Numbered from the stretch's first letter, positions 35,882-44,634 are shown. The stretch is DNA of 64,000 bases from DAIQRJ01 sp963708795 (GCA_963708795.1 CAVPUH010000007.1:266387-330386), one strand, 5' to 3'. Numbers and translations are program-made. The notes: generated by a model not told the origin, from the sequence alone.

Positions 35882-37165
35882 CTATTCAGTCGCACTCTGT
35901 GTGACACGACTCCGCCCGTCGATGCTCGTGCGCCGCCCGTAGGTCACCCGCCGCAGGAACGCCTCGGCCGGTCCCCGAGCTTCGAACGCGCTCAGGACCG
36001 CGCAACCCACGACGGTGAGCGCCCACACGGCGATCGCGAGCAGCGCCACCTCCGTAGATCCGATCCGGCCGCCGAGCCCGACACCCCATGGCGCCAGGAT
36101 CGGCACCAGCAGCAACGCCTGGGTGAGGTACGCGCTGGCCGACCGCTCGCCGGTGGCCTCGATCGCTCGACCGATCGTCCCTCGGGGGCGCCGATGCCGG
36201 AGGTCGCCGTCGGTCCCCTGGACGACCCACAGCGCGATCGCGGCGACGTAACCGATTCCGCCGAGAAGGCCCGTCCACCCTTGGAGGGCAGCCCACCAGG
36301 AGGCATGCGCGCCGAGCACGGTGCCGCCGGTGCCCACCGCGATCGCGAACGGGATCGCGCCCACCACACTGACCGGGATCCCGACCACCGCGAGGCGGGT
36401 CAGCAGCTCACGGTGTTCCGTCGGTCGCTCGAGCACGCACCGCCGAGCCAGCACGATGCCGATGAGCATCGGGGCCACGAGCCCGATCGCGAAGATCGGG
36501 GTGAAGAGGAGCTGCAGGCCCCAGTCCCAGAGCCGCGTGAGCATGGCGGCGGCGGGGTCGGCCACCGAGCTGGCCAGGGCTGCGACATCCTCCGAGCCGG
36601 CTGCGGTGGAGGTCGCCCCGTCGTTGCTGTCCAGCCAGGCCAGCGCCAGCGAGAACAGGCCGGCCAGGACGAGCAGGGCGCGATCCGGAATTCGCAGGAC
36701 CAGCAGCAGGACGAATCCGAGCAGCCCGTACGTGGCCAGGATGTCGCCCTCGAAGAGCAACCACGCTTGCAGGAAGCCGAGTGTCATCAGGCCGAGGTTC
36801 CGCCTGGTCAACAGGAGAAGCGTCTCGGAGTGCCGCATGCCGGCCGCGTCCTGGCGACGGAGGATCACGGCCATGCCGTAGCCGAACAACAGCGAGAACA
36901 GGCAGATTGCCCGGTTGTCGACGAGGAGCGTGAGGACGACATCGACAGCGTGATCGAGTGTCGAGGCATCGACCGGCCGCGAACCCGGGCCGAGCGGCTC
37001 GCCCCACAGTAGGACGACGCTGTTGGCCAGGGCGATGCCGAGAAGGGCGAGGCCCCGTGAGAGGTCCGGAGTGGGCGCTCGTTCGGCCGGTCGTACCGGG
37101 CCGACGGGACTCGCGCCGCCGGCGGCGGCTGGCGGTGGCCGGAATGACGCTCCAGACGACGACAT
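35882..37165 (-). CDS. DUF418-family multi-pass membrane protein
   Basis: 427 residues from ATG 37165. About ten hydrophobic helices. The N-terminal DLSRGLALLGIALANSVVLLWG, with an Arg in the first helix, and the C-terminal RAIEATGERSASAYLTQALLLVPIL are typical of DUF418 (a relative of the acyltransferase-3 / heparan-alpha-glucosaminide acetyltransferase-like membrane proteins). Its function is unknown. It diverges from the next membrane protein; the two starts are about 55 bases apart, so both promoters are compressed into that gap or overlap the coding ends. Confidence 0.82.
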   Translation of the reverse strand: MSSSGASFRPPPAAAGGASPVGPVRPAERAPTPDLSRGLALLGIALANSVVLLWGEPLGPGSRPVDASTLDHAVDVVLTLLVDNRAICLFSLLFGYGMAVILRRQDAAGMRHSETLLLLTRRNLGLMTLGFLQAWLLFEGDILATYGLLGFVLLLVLRIPDRALLVLAGLFSLALAWLDSNDGATSTAAGSEDVAALASSVADPAAAMLTRLWDWGLQLLFTPIFAIGLVAPMLIGIVLARRCVLERPTEHRELLTRLAVVGIPVSVVGAIPFAIAVGTGGTVLGAHASWWAALQGWTGLLGGIGYVAAIALWVVQGTDGDLRHRRPRGTIGRAIEATGERSASAYLTQALLLVPILAPWGVGLGGRIGSTEVALLAIAVWALTVVGCAVLSAFEARGPAEAFLRRVTYGRRTSIDGRSRVTQSATE

Positions 37166-37218
37166 CCGCACCTCCGGTCGTTGGTCTCGGGCCGGCCGTC
37201 GGCGGGATCGGGTGGGCG

Positions 37219-38319
37219 ATGATGGCCGTCGTGTCCCCAGCAGAGCCACCTACCCAGCCGACAGCCGGCGCCGCCGAGCAGGCCGAGAGCGTAACCGGCG
37301 GGCTCGTCGCTCACCTGCCGATCCGCGACGCGGACGGGCCGGAGCGATTCGAGCTCTTCATCGTCTGCGCGGTAGCTGCCGTCGCTCTCACGAGGATCTT
37401 CCTCGTCCTCACTGGCTATCCGCAGATCGGCGGCGGAGGGCTGCACTTCGCCCATCTGATCTGGGGCGGACTGCTCATGCTCCTCGGGCTGCTGGTGTTC
37501 ATGCTGTTCCTCTCGCGTGCCGCTCGCACCGGCGCGACAGTGCTCGCCGGCGTCGGCTTCGGCCTCTTCATCGACGAGGTCGGCAAGTTCGTGACCGGCG
37601 ACAACGACTACTTCTATTCACCGGTCGCCGCGATCATCTACGTCACCTTCGTCGCCATGTACGTGGTGGTGAGGTACGCCGTCCTACGGCACGCCTTCAC
37701 CGACCGCGAGCTCGTCGTCAACGCGGTGGAATTGTTGAAGGAGTCGGCTGCGCACGACCTCGATCCGAGCGAACGCGAACGGGCCGGCGAGCTCCTCGAC
37801 CAGGCCGGTCGAGGCGAGCCGCTCGTCGACCCCCTGCGCACGCTGCTCGCCACCCTGGACGTCGACCCCACCGACTCCTCCTGGCTCGAACGGTCCTACC
37901 GGCGGGCACGCCGGCTGGTGGACGACTCGGCTCGCATCCGCTGGCTCGAGCCGATCGTGACCGCGCTGGTCGTCGCATTCACCGCGCTCTCGCTCGTCGG
38001 GCCGATCCAGCGCGTGCTCGACCAGCCGTCGCTGCGGTCCTGGCTCTACCTCGGCGCCGCGGTGGTCGCGCTGGTCCTGGCACTGCTCGCGCTGGTCGCC
38101 CGGGTCCGGCGTTCGGTGATGACGGGGTTGGCATTCGCCGACGCCTCGCTGCTCGTGAGCCTTCTCGTCGTGCAGGTCCTACGGCTGCTCGACGAGCAGT
38201 TCGCCGGGTACTTCGTCGTGCTGGCGAACGTGATTCTCCTGGGCCTCGTCCGCGCCACGAGCCGGTATCAGCGGCGCCTCGGTCGGCACGACGTTCGTGT
38301 ACAGGGAGTTCAGCCGTGA
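37219..38319 (+). CDS. Multi-pass membrane protein of unknown function
   Basis: About 366 residues from ATG 37219 (a second ATG follows at 37222). Seven or so hydrophobic segments: FIVCAVAAVALTRIFLVLTG, GLLMLLGLLVFMLFL, ATVLAGVGFGLFIDEVGKFV, IIYVTFVAMYVVV, then a helical soluble middle (residues ~165-235, rich in Glu/Arg), then IVTALVVAFTALSLV and others. The conserved-looking acidic motif FIDEVGKFVTGDNDYFY lies at a membrane border. I do not recognise a named function. The open frame upstream to 36958 is antisense to the DUF418 gene and is rejected. Confidence 0.8.
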   Translation: MMAVVSPAEPPTQPTAGAAEQAESVTGGLVAHLPIRDADGPERFELFIVCAVAAVALTRIFLVLTGYPQIGGGGLHFAHLIWGGLLMLLGLLVFMLFLSRAARTGATVLAGVGFGLFIDEVGKFVTGDNDYFYSPVAAIIYVTFVAMYVVVRYAVLRHAFTDRELVVNAVELLKESAAHDLDPSERERAGELLDQAGRGEPLVDPLRTLLATLDVDPTDSSWLERSYRRARRLVDDSARIRWLEPIVTALVVAFTALSLVGPIQRVLDQPSLRSWLYLGAAVVALVLALLALVARVRRSVMTGLAFADASLLVSLLVVQVLRLLDEQFAGYFVVLANVILLGLVRATSRYQRRLGRHDVRVQGVQP

Positions 38320-38349
38320 CGGGGATCCGCGACGGACGGCTGGCCCGTG

Positions 38350-39753
38350 CTACGACGCTGCGCGCAGGGTGAGCTTCTCGGCGTACATCGCGTCGTCGGC
38401 ACGTTGGAGGAGGACGTCGACGGGCTCGTCCTCCCGGTCGATGCCCACGACGCCGATGCTGACGCCGATGGATGCGGGGACGGACGTGAGGGGCCGCATC
38501 AGGTCGAGCCGGATCCGGTCCGCCATGTCTTCGGCGTCGTCGCGCGTCAGATCCTTGGCGATCACGAGGAACTCGTCGCCGCCCAACCGGCCGACGACGT
38601 CGTCGCTCCGCACCAGGGTCGCGAGACGTTCGGCGACCTCCCGCAGCGCCTGGTCGCCGGCCGCGTGACCGAACCGGTCGTTGATCGGCTTGAAGCGGTT
38701 GAGGTCGCAGAAGAGCAGGGCACTCGTCTGGTGACCGGTGCGGGCGTGTGCGACGACTCCGTCGAGCGCCTGTAGCAGGGTGCGCCGGTTGGCCAGACCC
38801 GTCAGGTCGTCGTAGTGCGCCCGGCGACGGAGCTCCTGTTCGCGGAACCGGCGGTCACTGATGTCCTCGGCGTGGACCAGCAGGAAAGGCGGCAGCTCGC
38901 CTTCGGCGTCGACGCGGTTCTGCACGAGCGTCAGCCAGACGGTGGTGCCGTCGGGTCGGTCGATCGGAACGTCGGTCCGGTAGTTCAGGCGGGTGCCGTC
39001 GACGAACTGCCCGACGATGCGGTGGCCGTGCTCGACGTTCTCGGGGCGCAGCAGCATCGGCCAGCTACCGCCGAGGAGCTCGGCACGCGAGCGGCCGGTG
39101 AGTTCGCAGAACGCGTCGTTCACGTCGAGGAAGCGCCTCGACTCGGCTCCCACGAGGCCGACCCGGGCCATGCCGTCGGCCGACTGGGCGAACGAGAATC
39201 GCATGGCCGCCTCGCTCGCCCGGAGGCGAGCGCGCTCGCGGCGCACTTCGAGCTGCTCGGCCCGCAGCGCCTCGCGGAGCCGCAGATTGTCGATGGCCAA
39301 ACCGGCCTGGACCGCGAACAGCGACAGCAGTTCACGCAGCTGTAGTGCCGGGTCGCGCAGAGCCGGCGGCAGCGGAACGGCGAGAACACCGATCACCTCG
39401 CCGTTCGACGAGTGCAGGGGGGCCAGAAGGGAACCGTCACGGTGCAGGCCACCCGCGGGGCGGAACCGCAACCCGTCCCACGGTTCCGCCTGATCCAGCA
39501 GCTCGTGCATCTCGAGCCGGGGCATCACGAGGCCGTCGTAACGCTGGCGGACCAGGGTCGGGCCGCTCACGGCGAGGACCTCGAAGTCGCCGTCGTTGGT
39601 GCGATAGCTCAGCGTGGCCCACTCCAGTCCGAGCACGTCGACGACGCCGTCGGTCACCGCTCGAAGCGTCCCCCGGAGGTCGCGCCCGCCGTTGATGCGG
39701 GCGCTGAGCAGGGCGACGCGACGGAGCACATCGAACTCGACGCGATCGGACAC
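38350..39753 (-). CDS. Diguanylate cyclase with GAF and PAS sensor domains
   Basis: 467 residues, start GTG 39753. A GAF-like domain (~20-160, ending LLSLFAVQAGLAIDNLRLREAL), a coiled linker, a PAS domain (~180-300: SFAQSADGMARVGLV, FLDVNDAFCELTGRSRAELL) and a GGDEF domain (~305-460). The active site is GRLGGDEFLV, and an RSDD inhibitory I-site stands five residues before it, so the enzyme should make cyclic di-GMP from GTP and be inhibited by its product. No EAL domain is present. The 150 bases upstream are AT-richer than their surroundings and probably hold its promoter. Confidence 0.93.
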   Translation of the reverse strand: MSDRVEFDVLRRVALLSARINGGRDLRGTLRAVTDGVVDVLGLEWATLSYRTNDGDFEVLAVSGPTLVRQRYDGLVMPRLEMHELLDQAEPWDGLRFRPAGGLHRDGSLLAPLHSSNGEVIGVLAVPLPPALRDPALQLRELLSLFAVQAGLAIDNLRLREALRAEQLEVRRERARLRASEAAMRFSFAQSADGMARVGLVGAESRRFLDVNDAFCELTGRSRAELLGGSWPMLLRPENVEHGHRIVGQFVDGTRLNYRTDVPIDRPDGTTVWLTLVQNRVDAEGELPPFLLVHAEDISDRRFREQELRRRAHYDDLTGLANRRTLLQALDGVVAHARTGHQTSALLFCDLNRFKPINDRFGHAAGDQALREVAERLATLVRSDDVVGRLGGDEFLVIAKDLTRDDAEDMADRIRLDLMRPLTSVPASIGVSIGVVGIDREDEPVDVLLQRADDAMYAEKLTLRAAS

Positions 39754-39833
39754 GGCACCTCGCAGCTCCCCGGGGACGAGACGTCACCTTACCCTCATTA
39801 GTCCGTTTTGAGCAGGTATTTCTCCACAATGCG

Positions 39834-39873
39834 TGACCTTGCGCGTGTCCTCAGCGACATCTCAGGTCACGTT
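39834..39873. promoter_or_regulatory. Inverted repeat upstream of the diguanylate cyclase gene
   Basis: CGTGACCT at 39834-39841 is matched by AGGTCACG at 39866-39873, with 24 bases between. It lies about 80 bases before the cyclase start, in the gap between that gene and the end of the GyrI-like gene. An operator is possible; with eight-base arms a chance match cannot be excluded. Confidence 0.25.
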
Positions 39874-39906
39874 CATTACGCAGAGTGCTCATGGATGCGC
39901 GGTGAG

Positions 39907-40389
39907 CTACTGGATGAGGTAGGCGATCTCGGTCTCCCAGAGGTTCACATCGGGCTGCTCGGCCGGGCTGAGCAACGAGAACTCGAACCTCCCCGCCCAC
40001 CGGCCGTGCTCCATCTTCCAGAGGAGACCGTGTTCTGAACCCCATTGCTGGAGGGCGGCGTTCCCGACGGCCACCTGGTCCGGCGGACCCGTCTGGACGA
40101 GCGCGGCGTATCGACCGGCCTCGATCGCACCGGGGTGGACACGGTCGTCGCCGGGGTGCTCGGTGGCGACGGCGACGCCGACCTCGACGTCGAGTTCGCC
40201 CTCCATCGCCATCGAGTAGTAGCGGACGAACGGCGGACCGGAGTTCGCGATGTCGTGGGCCGCCAGCCAGCCGAAGAGCTCGGGGAACAGCGGTGGCAGC
40301 ACCTCGGCGAGCTTCGAGATGTGAGCGCGCACGCCGATCCCGAGGGTGGGCGCGGCCGGACGGTCCTGGATCGAGGGCTCACTCAGCAT
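39907..40389 (-). CDS. GyrI-like effector-binding domain protein
   Basis: 160 residues forming one AraC effector-binding/GyrI-like (SHS2) domain: an N-terminal strand (APTLGIGVRAHI), a helix ending LFPELFGWLAAHD, then GPPFVRYYSMAMEGELDVEVGVAV and the closing WETEIAYLIQ. Stand-alone members bind small hydrophobic molecules, and some hydrolyse cyclopropanoid or other electrophiles; there is no DNA-binding domain here. It diverges from the small membrane protein gene on the right. Confidence 0.8.
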   Translation of the reverse strand: MLSEPSIQDRPAAPTLGIGVRAHISKLAEVLPPLFPELFGWLAAHDIANSGPPFVRYYSMAMEGELDVEVGVAVATEHPGDDRVHPGAIEAGRYAALVQTGPPDQVAVGNAALQQWGSEHGLLWKMEHGRWAGRFEFSLLSPAEQPDVNLWETEIAYLIQ

Positions 40390-40484
40390 GGGCCAAGTCT
40401 GGCCGCCGACGCCTGGTACGCGTCAAGGGCGCCGATGCCGGTGACGCGGCTAGGGTCGAGCCCCACGGTCGTTCAGGAGGATCC

Positions 40485-40769
40485 ATGCGGGAGTTCGTCG
40501 AGAGGCTTCGTCGGCCACCGGCGTGGTTCAAGGCACTCGTCACCGCGATCTGTGCGGTGATCCTGGTCGCGCTGGTGGTGAACCTCTTCCGAAGCGACTC
40601 CTACACCGGCCCGTGGCTGTGGGTCGCGCTCGTGTTCGCGCTGGTCGCGGCCGCCTTCGGCTGGACCTACCGGCTGCCGTCACTGCGGCGCCGCGACGAC
40701 GACGACGATGACCACGGGGCCGGCGACGAGTCCTCCCGCAAGGGCACCGGCACCTCCGGCACGCGCTGA
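40485..40769 (+). CDS. Small two-helix membrane protein
   Basis: 94 residues from ATG 40485, with a strong AGGAG four bases before it. Two hydrophobic helices (FKALVTAICAVILVALVVNLF and WLWVALVFALVAAAFGWTY) are followed by a highly charged tail with a run of six Asp, then Ser/Thr/Gly. No enzymatic motif. It is followed five bases later by the acetyltransferase gene, so they are probably cotranscribed. Confidence 0.78.
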   Translation: MREFVERLRRPPAWFKALVTAICAVILVALVVNLFRSDSYTGPWLWVALVFALVAAAFGWTYRLPSLRRRDDDDDDHGAGDESSRKGTGTSGTR

Positions 40770-40774
40770 CGGTC

Positions 40775-41595
40775 GTGCTCGAGCCCGCGCGCTCCGATCT
40801 CGAACTCCTGCTGCTGGAGACGGCGACCCAGTACGAGGTCGACCCGCGCGGGCGATTCACCGGCGATCGATACAGCTGGCCGCAGGTCGCGATCGCCGTG
40901 GCGCGCGACGGCCTGGGGGTCCGATTCGGGTCCGACCTCGACGACAGTCTCGCGGCTCGGATCGAGGACGATCGTCACGGATTCGGCGCCCGACCGCGAT
41001 CCGGCCGAGCCACCGCAGGCGTTGGACAGCCTGTCGAGCCGTGCTCGCCTCGGCGGGTGAGGTCGACGTGCGGTCCGGGCCGGGATTCCTGTTGCCGCAC
41101 GAACTCCCGTCGTGGCCGATCGGTGACGGCGAGCTCATTCGCTCCCACGACGCCACGACCGGAGAGCTCGACCGCCTCGGCCGCATCCGGCCCGCCGAGT
41201 GGGAGGTCGAGGAGTGGGCCGACCTGGTCGCCGGCCGCCTCGGCCCGTGGGCCGTGGTCGTGGCTGGGGACGCCGGCCGCGGCGGCTGTGTCGCCGCGCT
41301 GTGCCACGCGGCCCGGTTGACGCCGGCCGGCGCCGAAGCGGGCGTGCGCACCCACACGGACTTTCAGCGACAAGGCCTGGCACCCGCGGTGACCGCGGCG
41401 TGGGCGGCGATCCCCGAGCTCCGCGGGCGCACGTTGTTCTACAGCACGTCGTCGGACAACAGAGCCTCCCGGCGTGTGGCGGCCAAGCTCGGCCTTCGTC
41501 CGCTCGGATCGATCTGGACGATCACCGTGACGAAGCGGCGCTTAGCGGAGGGCCGCCGGTTCCGGCACCGGCCGGCCTCGGTCACAGTGCTGTGA
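40775..41595 (+). CDS. GNAT-family N-acetyltransferase (frameshifted)
   Basis: The first part from GTG 40775 (SDLELLLLETATQYEVD, FTGDRYSWPQVAIAVARDGLGVRFG) and the last part (VVVAGDAGRGGCVAALCHAA, AGVRTHTDFQRQGLAPAVTAAWAA, FYSTSSDNRASRRVAAKLGLRPLG) lie in different frames. The acetyl-CoA loop is QRQGLAP and the final Asn-Ala/Ser pattern SDNRASRRVA is typical of GNAT enzymes. Between about 40975 and 41040 the best protein path runs through the third frame (TDSAPDRDPAEPPQALDSL), so two single-base shifts are likely. The end overlaps the convergent methionine aminopeptidase gene by 14 bases. Substrate unknown. Confidence 0.72.
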
Positions 41596-42349
41596 GCACG
41601 AGCGGACCGTCCTCGGTGATCGCGATCGTGTGCTCGCTGTGCGCCGCTCGCCGGCCGTTCGCCGATCGCAGCGTCCAGCCGTCGGGTTCGGTGACGTAGT
41701 CGTCGACGCCGCCCAGGATCAGCATCGGCTCGATGGCGATGACGAGGCCCGGGCGCAACTGGTACCCCCGCCCCGGCCTGGCCTCGTTGGGGACGTGCGG
41801 ATCTTCGTGCATGGACCGACCGACGCCATGGCCGCCGTAGTCCGCGAGCAACCCGTAACCGGCGGCTCTGGCCGGAGCGCCGATGGCATGACCGACGTCG
41901 CCGAGCCGAGCCCCGGGGACGGCGGCGGCGATGCCGCGGGCGAGCGCCGCGTCGGTGTCGGCGATGAGGGTCAGATCGTCCTGGTCGGCGTCGCCGACGA
42001 CGAAGCTGATCGCCGCGTCACCGCACCAGCCGCCGACGAAGGCACCGCAGTCGATCGAGAGGAGGTCGCCGTCGACCAGTCGCCGGTCCCCGGGGATCCC
42101 GTGGACGACCTGGTCGTTCACGCTCGCGCAGATCACGCCGGGGAAGGGCACCGGCACCCCAACCGGCCGGTAGTCGAGAAACGCTGGGGTGGCGCCGGCA
42201 TCGGCGATCACAGTCGCGGCTACGTGGTCGAGCTCGCGGAGCGAGACGCCGACCTCGGCAGCCGCGCGCACGGCAGCCAGAGCCTGGGCGACCACGCGGC
42301 CGGCTTCACGGAGGACGGCGATCTGGCGAGGAGTCTTGATCTCGATCAT
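41582..42349 (-). CDS. map: Methionine aminopeptidase, type I
   Basis: Removes the initiator Met from new proteins. All five metal ligands can be placed: Asp in LLSIDCGAFVGGW and Asp in WCGDAAISF, His in GGHGVGRSMHEDPHVPN, Glu in VIAIEPMLI and Glu in SEHTIAITEDGP. The substrate His is in HGIPGDRRLVDGD's neighbourhood (NDQVVHGIP). 255 residues. It is separated from a divergent XRE regulator by a 22-bp palindrome that covers the region just before its start. It may be an accessory copy, because the housekeeping map is usually with ribosomal genes. Confidence 0.93.
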   Translation of the reverse strand: MIEIKTPRQIAVLREAGRVVAQALAAVRAAAEVGVSLRELDHVAATVIADAGATPAFLDYRPVGVPVPFPGVICASVNDQVVHGIPGDRRLVDGDLLSIDCGAFVGGWCGDAAISFVVGDADQDDLTLIADTDAALARGIAAAVPGARLGDVGHAIGAPARAAGYGLLADYGGHGVGRSMHEDPHVPNEARPGRGYQLRPGLVIAIEPMLILGGVDDYVTEPDGWTLRSANGRRAAHSEHTIAITEDGPLVLTAL

Positions 42350-42355
42350 GCACGA

Positions 42356-42377
42356 ATACTAATACCGGTATTAGTAT
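42356..42377. promoter_or_regulatory. 22-bp perfect palindrome between map and an XRE regulator
   Basis: ATACTAATACC is followed at once by its reverse complement GGTATTAGTAT, giving a perfect 22-bp dyad. It starts seven bases before the aminopeptidase start and ends nine bases before the regulator ATG, filling most of the 36-base gap, and is very AT-rich for this genome. It probably is the operator of the XRE protein and controls both genes, and its AT content suggests it also overlaps a -10 box. Confidence 0.7.
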
Positions 42378-42385
42378 CTGGCGAC

Positions 42386-42646
42386 ATGGTGAGAGTGCCG
42401 TTGACGCCAGGCGAGGTCGAACGAGGACATCGCCTCGGTGCGCTGCTTCGCGAGGCTCGTGGCTCGGCCAGCATCGGAGCCGTGGCGGTCGCGGCGGGCA
42501 TGTCGGTGGAGACCCTCCGCAAGATCGAGACCGGGCGTATCTCGACGCCGTCCTTCTTCACGGTGGTCGCGCTGGCCGACGTGCTCGGGCTGTCGCTGGA
42601 CGACGTGGCGGAGTTCATCGGCGACCGGAGCGAAGCGGTGTCCTGA
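42386..42646 (+). CDS. XRE-family helix-turn-helix regulator
   Basis: 86 residues from ATG 42386. The Cro/C1-type helix-turn-helix spans GALLREARGSASIGAVAVAAGMSVETLRKIETGRI and continues FFTVVALADVLGLSLDDVAEF, the usual five-helix domain with little else. The adjacent divergent gene is methionine aminopeptidase, and the palindrome between them is its likely target, so it would repress both itself and map. No ligand domain is present, so how it is released is unknown. Confidence 0.88.
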   Translation: MVRVPLTPGEVERGHRLGALLREARGSASIGAVAVAAGMSVETLRKIETGRISTPSFFTVVALADVLGLSLDDVAEFIGDRSEAVS

Positions 42647-42691
42647 CTGCGGCTGCTGGCGGTATGCGGTTGGCGCGGAGAGGACAGATGA

Positions 42692-42734
42692 CAGAAGCGC
42701 CGCGATCCCAGGGCGGTGGGACGCGGCGCTTCTG
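42692..42734. terminator. Strong hairpin between convergent genes
   Basis: CAGAAGCGCCGCG (42692-42704) pairs perfectly with CGCGGCGCTTCTG (42722-42734). After a one-base bulge the stem goes on with TCCCA/TGGGA around a GGGCGG loop, about 18 pairs in all. It lies between the end of the XRE gene and the end of the convergent Excalibur gene and probably stops transcription from both sides, although no T-run follows. Confidence 0.6.
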
Positions 42735-42773
42735 CCGGCTAGGGGTGGCCCGGCGGCCAGGCGGGCCGGTCGT

Positions 42774-43076
42774 TCAGGCCTTCTCGCAGGCGATCCCGTC
42801 GTTGTCACGGTCGAGGTCGTACTGCGCGCCCTGTCGCGGACCGTTGTTCAGGTTGTAGACCTTCGTGCTCACCTTGAAGTTCGTGACGCGCTTGCTGGAG
42901 GAGGTGTGGTCACGAGCCCCAGAACGACCGACGCCGTGCGGATAGACCTTGTTGAGCGCGGTGCAGTTCTTGTAGGACTTCGCCTTCGGTGCGGCTTGCG
43001 CAGCCGGTGCCACGATCAGGCCGGTGGTCAGGACGACCGCGACGCTGAGCAGAACGGCAGGGACGCGCAAGGTCAT
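42774..43076 (-). CDS. Secreted Excalibur calcium-binding domain protein
   Basis: 100 residues. A signal peptide (VPAVLLSVAVVLTTGLIVA, cleavage near AQA-A) precedes an Excalibur domain: YKNCTALNKVYPHGVG near the middle, and the calcium loop DLDRDNDGIACE at the C-terminus, which resembles an EF-hand DxDxDG loop with the conserved Cys pair (NC...AC). Such proteins are exported and may act at the cell wall. The start is ATG 43076. Confidence 0.9.
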   Translation of the reverse strand: MTLRVPAVLLSVAVVLTTGLIVAPAAQAAPKAKSYKNCTALNKVYPHGVGRSGARDHTSSSKRVTNFKVSTKVYNLNNGPRQGAQYDLDRDNDGIACEKA

Positions 43077-43229
43077 GAATTCTCCTGTTTCAGCTGGATG
43101 CCCGGGCAGAAGAAGATCAGATGCTCGCGTCGGTTCCCGGTGACCGTCGGTGAGATAAGTATGGCGGATCGACCCTAAACGTTTGCTGAGAGTGACTTTC
43201 GGCTGCTTCGACCGGCACTGCCGATCGCC

Positions 43230-43637
43230 TCAGCTGCGGACCTTCACTGCGTCGCCGACGCTGATGGCAGAGGCGGCGATGCTGCTGCCGGAGTAGACGG
43301 CACGCCAGCTTCCCGACTTCTTGGCGGTCACTTTCGTGTTGATCCAGCCGGCCTTGTCGGTCTTGACCGTCTTGACGGTCGCGTACGACTTGGCGCCAGT
43401 GGCCTTGAACTGGATGCTCGCGGTCCTGGACGCAGCACCGACGTACGCGTCCTTCGTCCAGTCGGCGATGCGAAGACGGCCCTTGACCGTGATGCTCTTG
43501 CCCTTGGTCACCGGTTCGGGCGAGGCGTTAAACGTCTTGCTCTGCCAACCAGTGAGGCGCTGTACGCTGAAGCCGTTGGTGAAGACCGTTTCGTCGGGTG
43601 ACGCAGTCGTCGTTGTCGACCGTCCGGCCAGGACGTG
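43230..43637 (-). pseudogene. Broken secreted protein: C-terminal Ig-like domain without its N-terminus
   Basis: The sequence from FNASPEPVTKGKSITVKG through IQFKATGAKSYATVKTV to SGSWRAVYSG is the beta-sandwich domain that ends many secreted actinobacterial proteins. In this frame it is open upstream (FTNGFSVQRLTGWQSKT) to a TAG at 43638-43640, with no signal peptide and no good start; GTG 43511 would begin inside the domain. Just upstream of that TAG in the same frame, a peptide ending FYVFTDASSADLLL looks like more of the protein, itself cut off by a further stop. Several frameshifts or decay would explain this. Confidence 0.5.
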
Positions 43638-44125
43638 CTAGCGGCCAGCGTCGGAGTTCGTCGTACGGAGCAGAAGATCTGCTGACGATGCATCGGTGAA
43701 GACGTAGAACGACGTACTGGCCTCAGCAGGTTCCAATAGACCGACCTACGCATCCGCTCGTCGCGACCGTGAAGGCGCGACCTGCACGGGGTGTCACGCC
43801 GACAGCGACGCGAGCGAGGGCAGAACCCGGTGATCGAACAGGCACCCGCGGCGGCACTCGCCGACGTCGGTGCGGTCGAGACCGGTCGCGGGAACGGCAA
43901 TGGCGCTGAGGATGACGCGGGCACACGAGCTTCACGGGCACTCAGCGGCGAAGGCCGGCGAGGCGAGGCGACCGAGTGCCGGAGCGACGCCGTCCGGACG
44001 CGACCGATTATGACTCGAAACGTCCGGCAATGACGGCTCCTTACGTGACAAGTGACTTGACCATAACGCGTTGTGGCGGCGACCGCACCAAATTCCAGAG
44101 ACGGTCGTTGCCCTAGGCTCGCGGC
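43638..44125. other. About 490 bases with no convincing gene
   Basis: No reading frame on either strand here has plausible protein likeness. The left part probably holds degraded N-terminal sequence of the secreted protein on the minus strand (a stretch encoding TSFYVFTDASS near 43700). The right end must contain the promoter of the membrane protein gene at 44126. No hairpin or palindrome of note was seen. Confidence 0.5.
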
Positions 44126-44617
44126 GTGTCCGATCCGAGCGACGTCCGCATCACGCTCGCCTACGACGCGGCAAAGGATGTTCTGCAGAGCCAGGACGTG
44201 ACGCTCGGCAACGTGCGCACCCGCGCCAGCACCGTCTTGACCGTTGCGGCCCTGCTCACGTCCTTCGCCGCTGGACTCGGGCTCATCAACGTCGACTCGC
44301 GCAACGGCGCGGTCTTTCCGGCCGGCGGCGCCTGGGTGCTGCTCGGGGTACTCGTCGCGATGGCCGCTCTCGTCCTCTATGTGCTGTGGCCCGTCGATCG
44401 GTGGCACTTCGGCCCCGATCCGGCGAAGATCGTCGAACTCCGGAGCACAGGCACGACCGAGGTGGAGATCCGCGAGTCCGAGGTGACCGCGATGATCGCG
44501 GGCATCGGGTCCAATGCTCGTCACATCGCCGGTCGTCAGACGGCGTTCCGCTTCTCGGTCGTTCTTCTCGTCGTCGAAGTGCTCGTCCTCGTCGTCTTCC
44601 TGACGATCGCCAACTGA
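44126..44617 (+). CDS. Three-helix membrane protein of unknown function
   Basis: 163 residues from GTG 44126. A cytoplasmic N-terminal helix (AYDAAKDVLQSQDVTLGNVRTRAST) leads into two close membrane helices (VLTVAALLTSFAAGLGLINV, AWVLLGVLVAMAALVLYVLWP), a soluble stretch with WHFGPDP, and a last helix (SVVLLVVEVLVLVVFLTIA). The layout is shared by a common actinobacterial family without assigned function. It resembles small membrane effectors of some immune systems only in general topology, and no nucleotide cyclase is nearby. The deacetylase gene follows 17 bases later. Confidence 0.78.
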   Translation: MSDPSDVRITLAYDAAKDVLQSQDVTLGNVRTRASTVLTVAALLTSFAAGLGLINVDSRNGAVFPAGGAWVLLGVLVAMAALVLYVLWPVDRWHFGPDPAKIVELRSTGTTEVEIRESEVTAMIAGIGSNARHIAGRQTAFRFSVVLLVVEVLVLVVFLTIAN

Positions 44618-44634
44618 CCGAACCAAGGAGTCTC

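Noticed and set aside
44126..44617. Three-helix membrane protein as a cyclic-nucleotide immune effector (Pycsar/CBASS-like)
   Set aside because: Only the general topology fits. There is no cyclase or other defence gene next to it, and the family is widespread in actinobacteria.
43508..44626. A 372-codon minus-strand frame over the gap and the three-helix membrane protein
   Set aside because: Acidic/Arg-rich shadow; the plus-strand membrane protein has clear helices and the deacetylase's context supports it.
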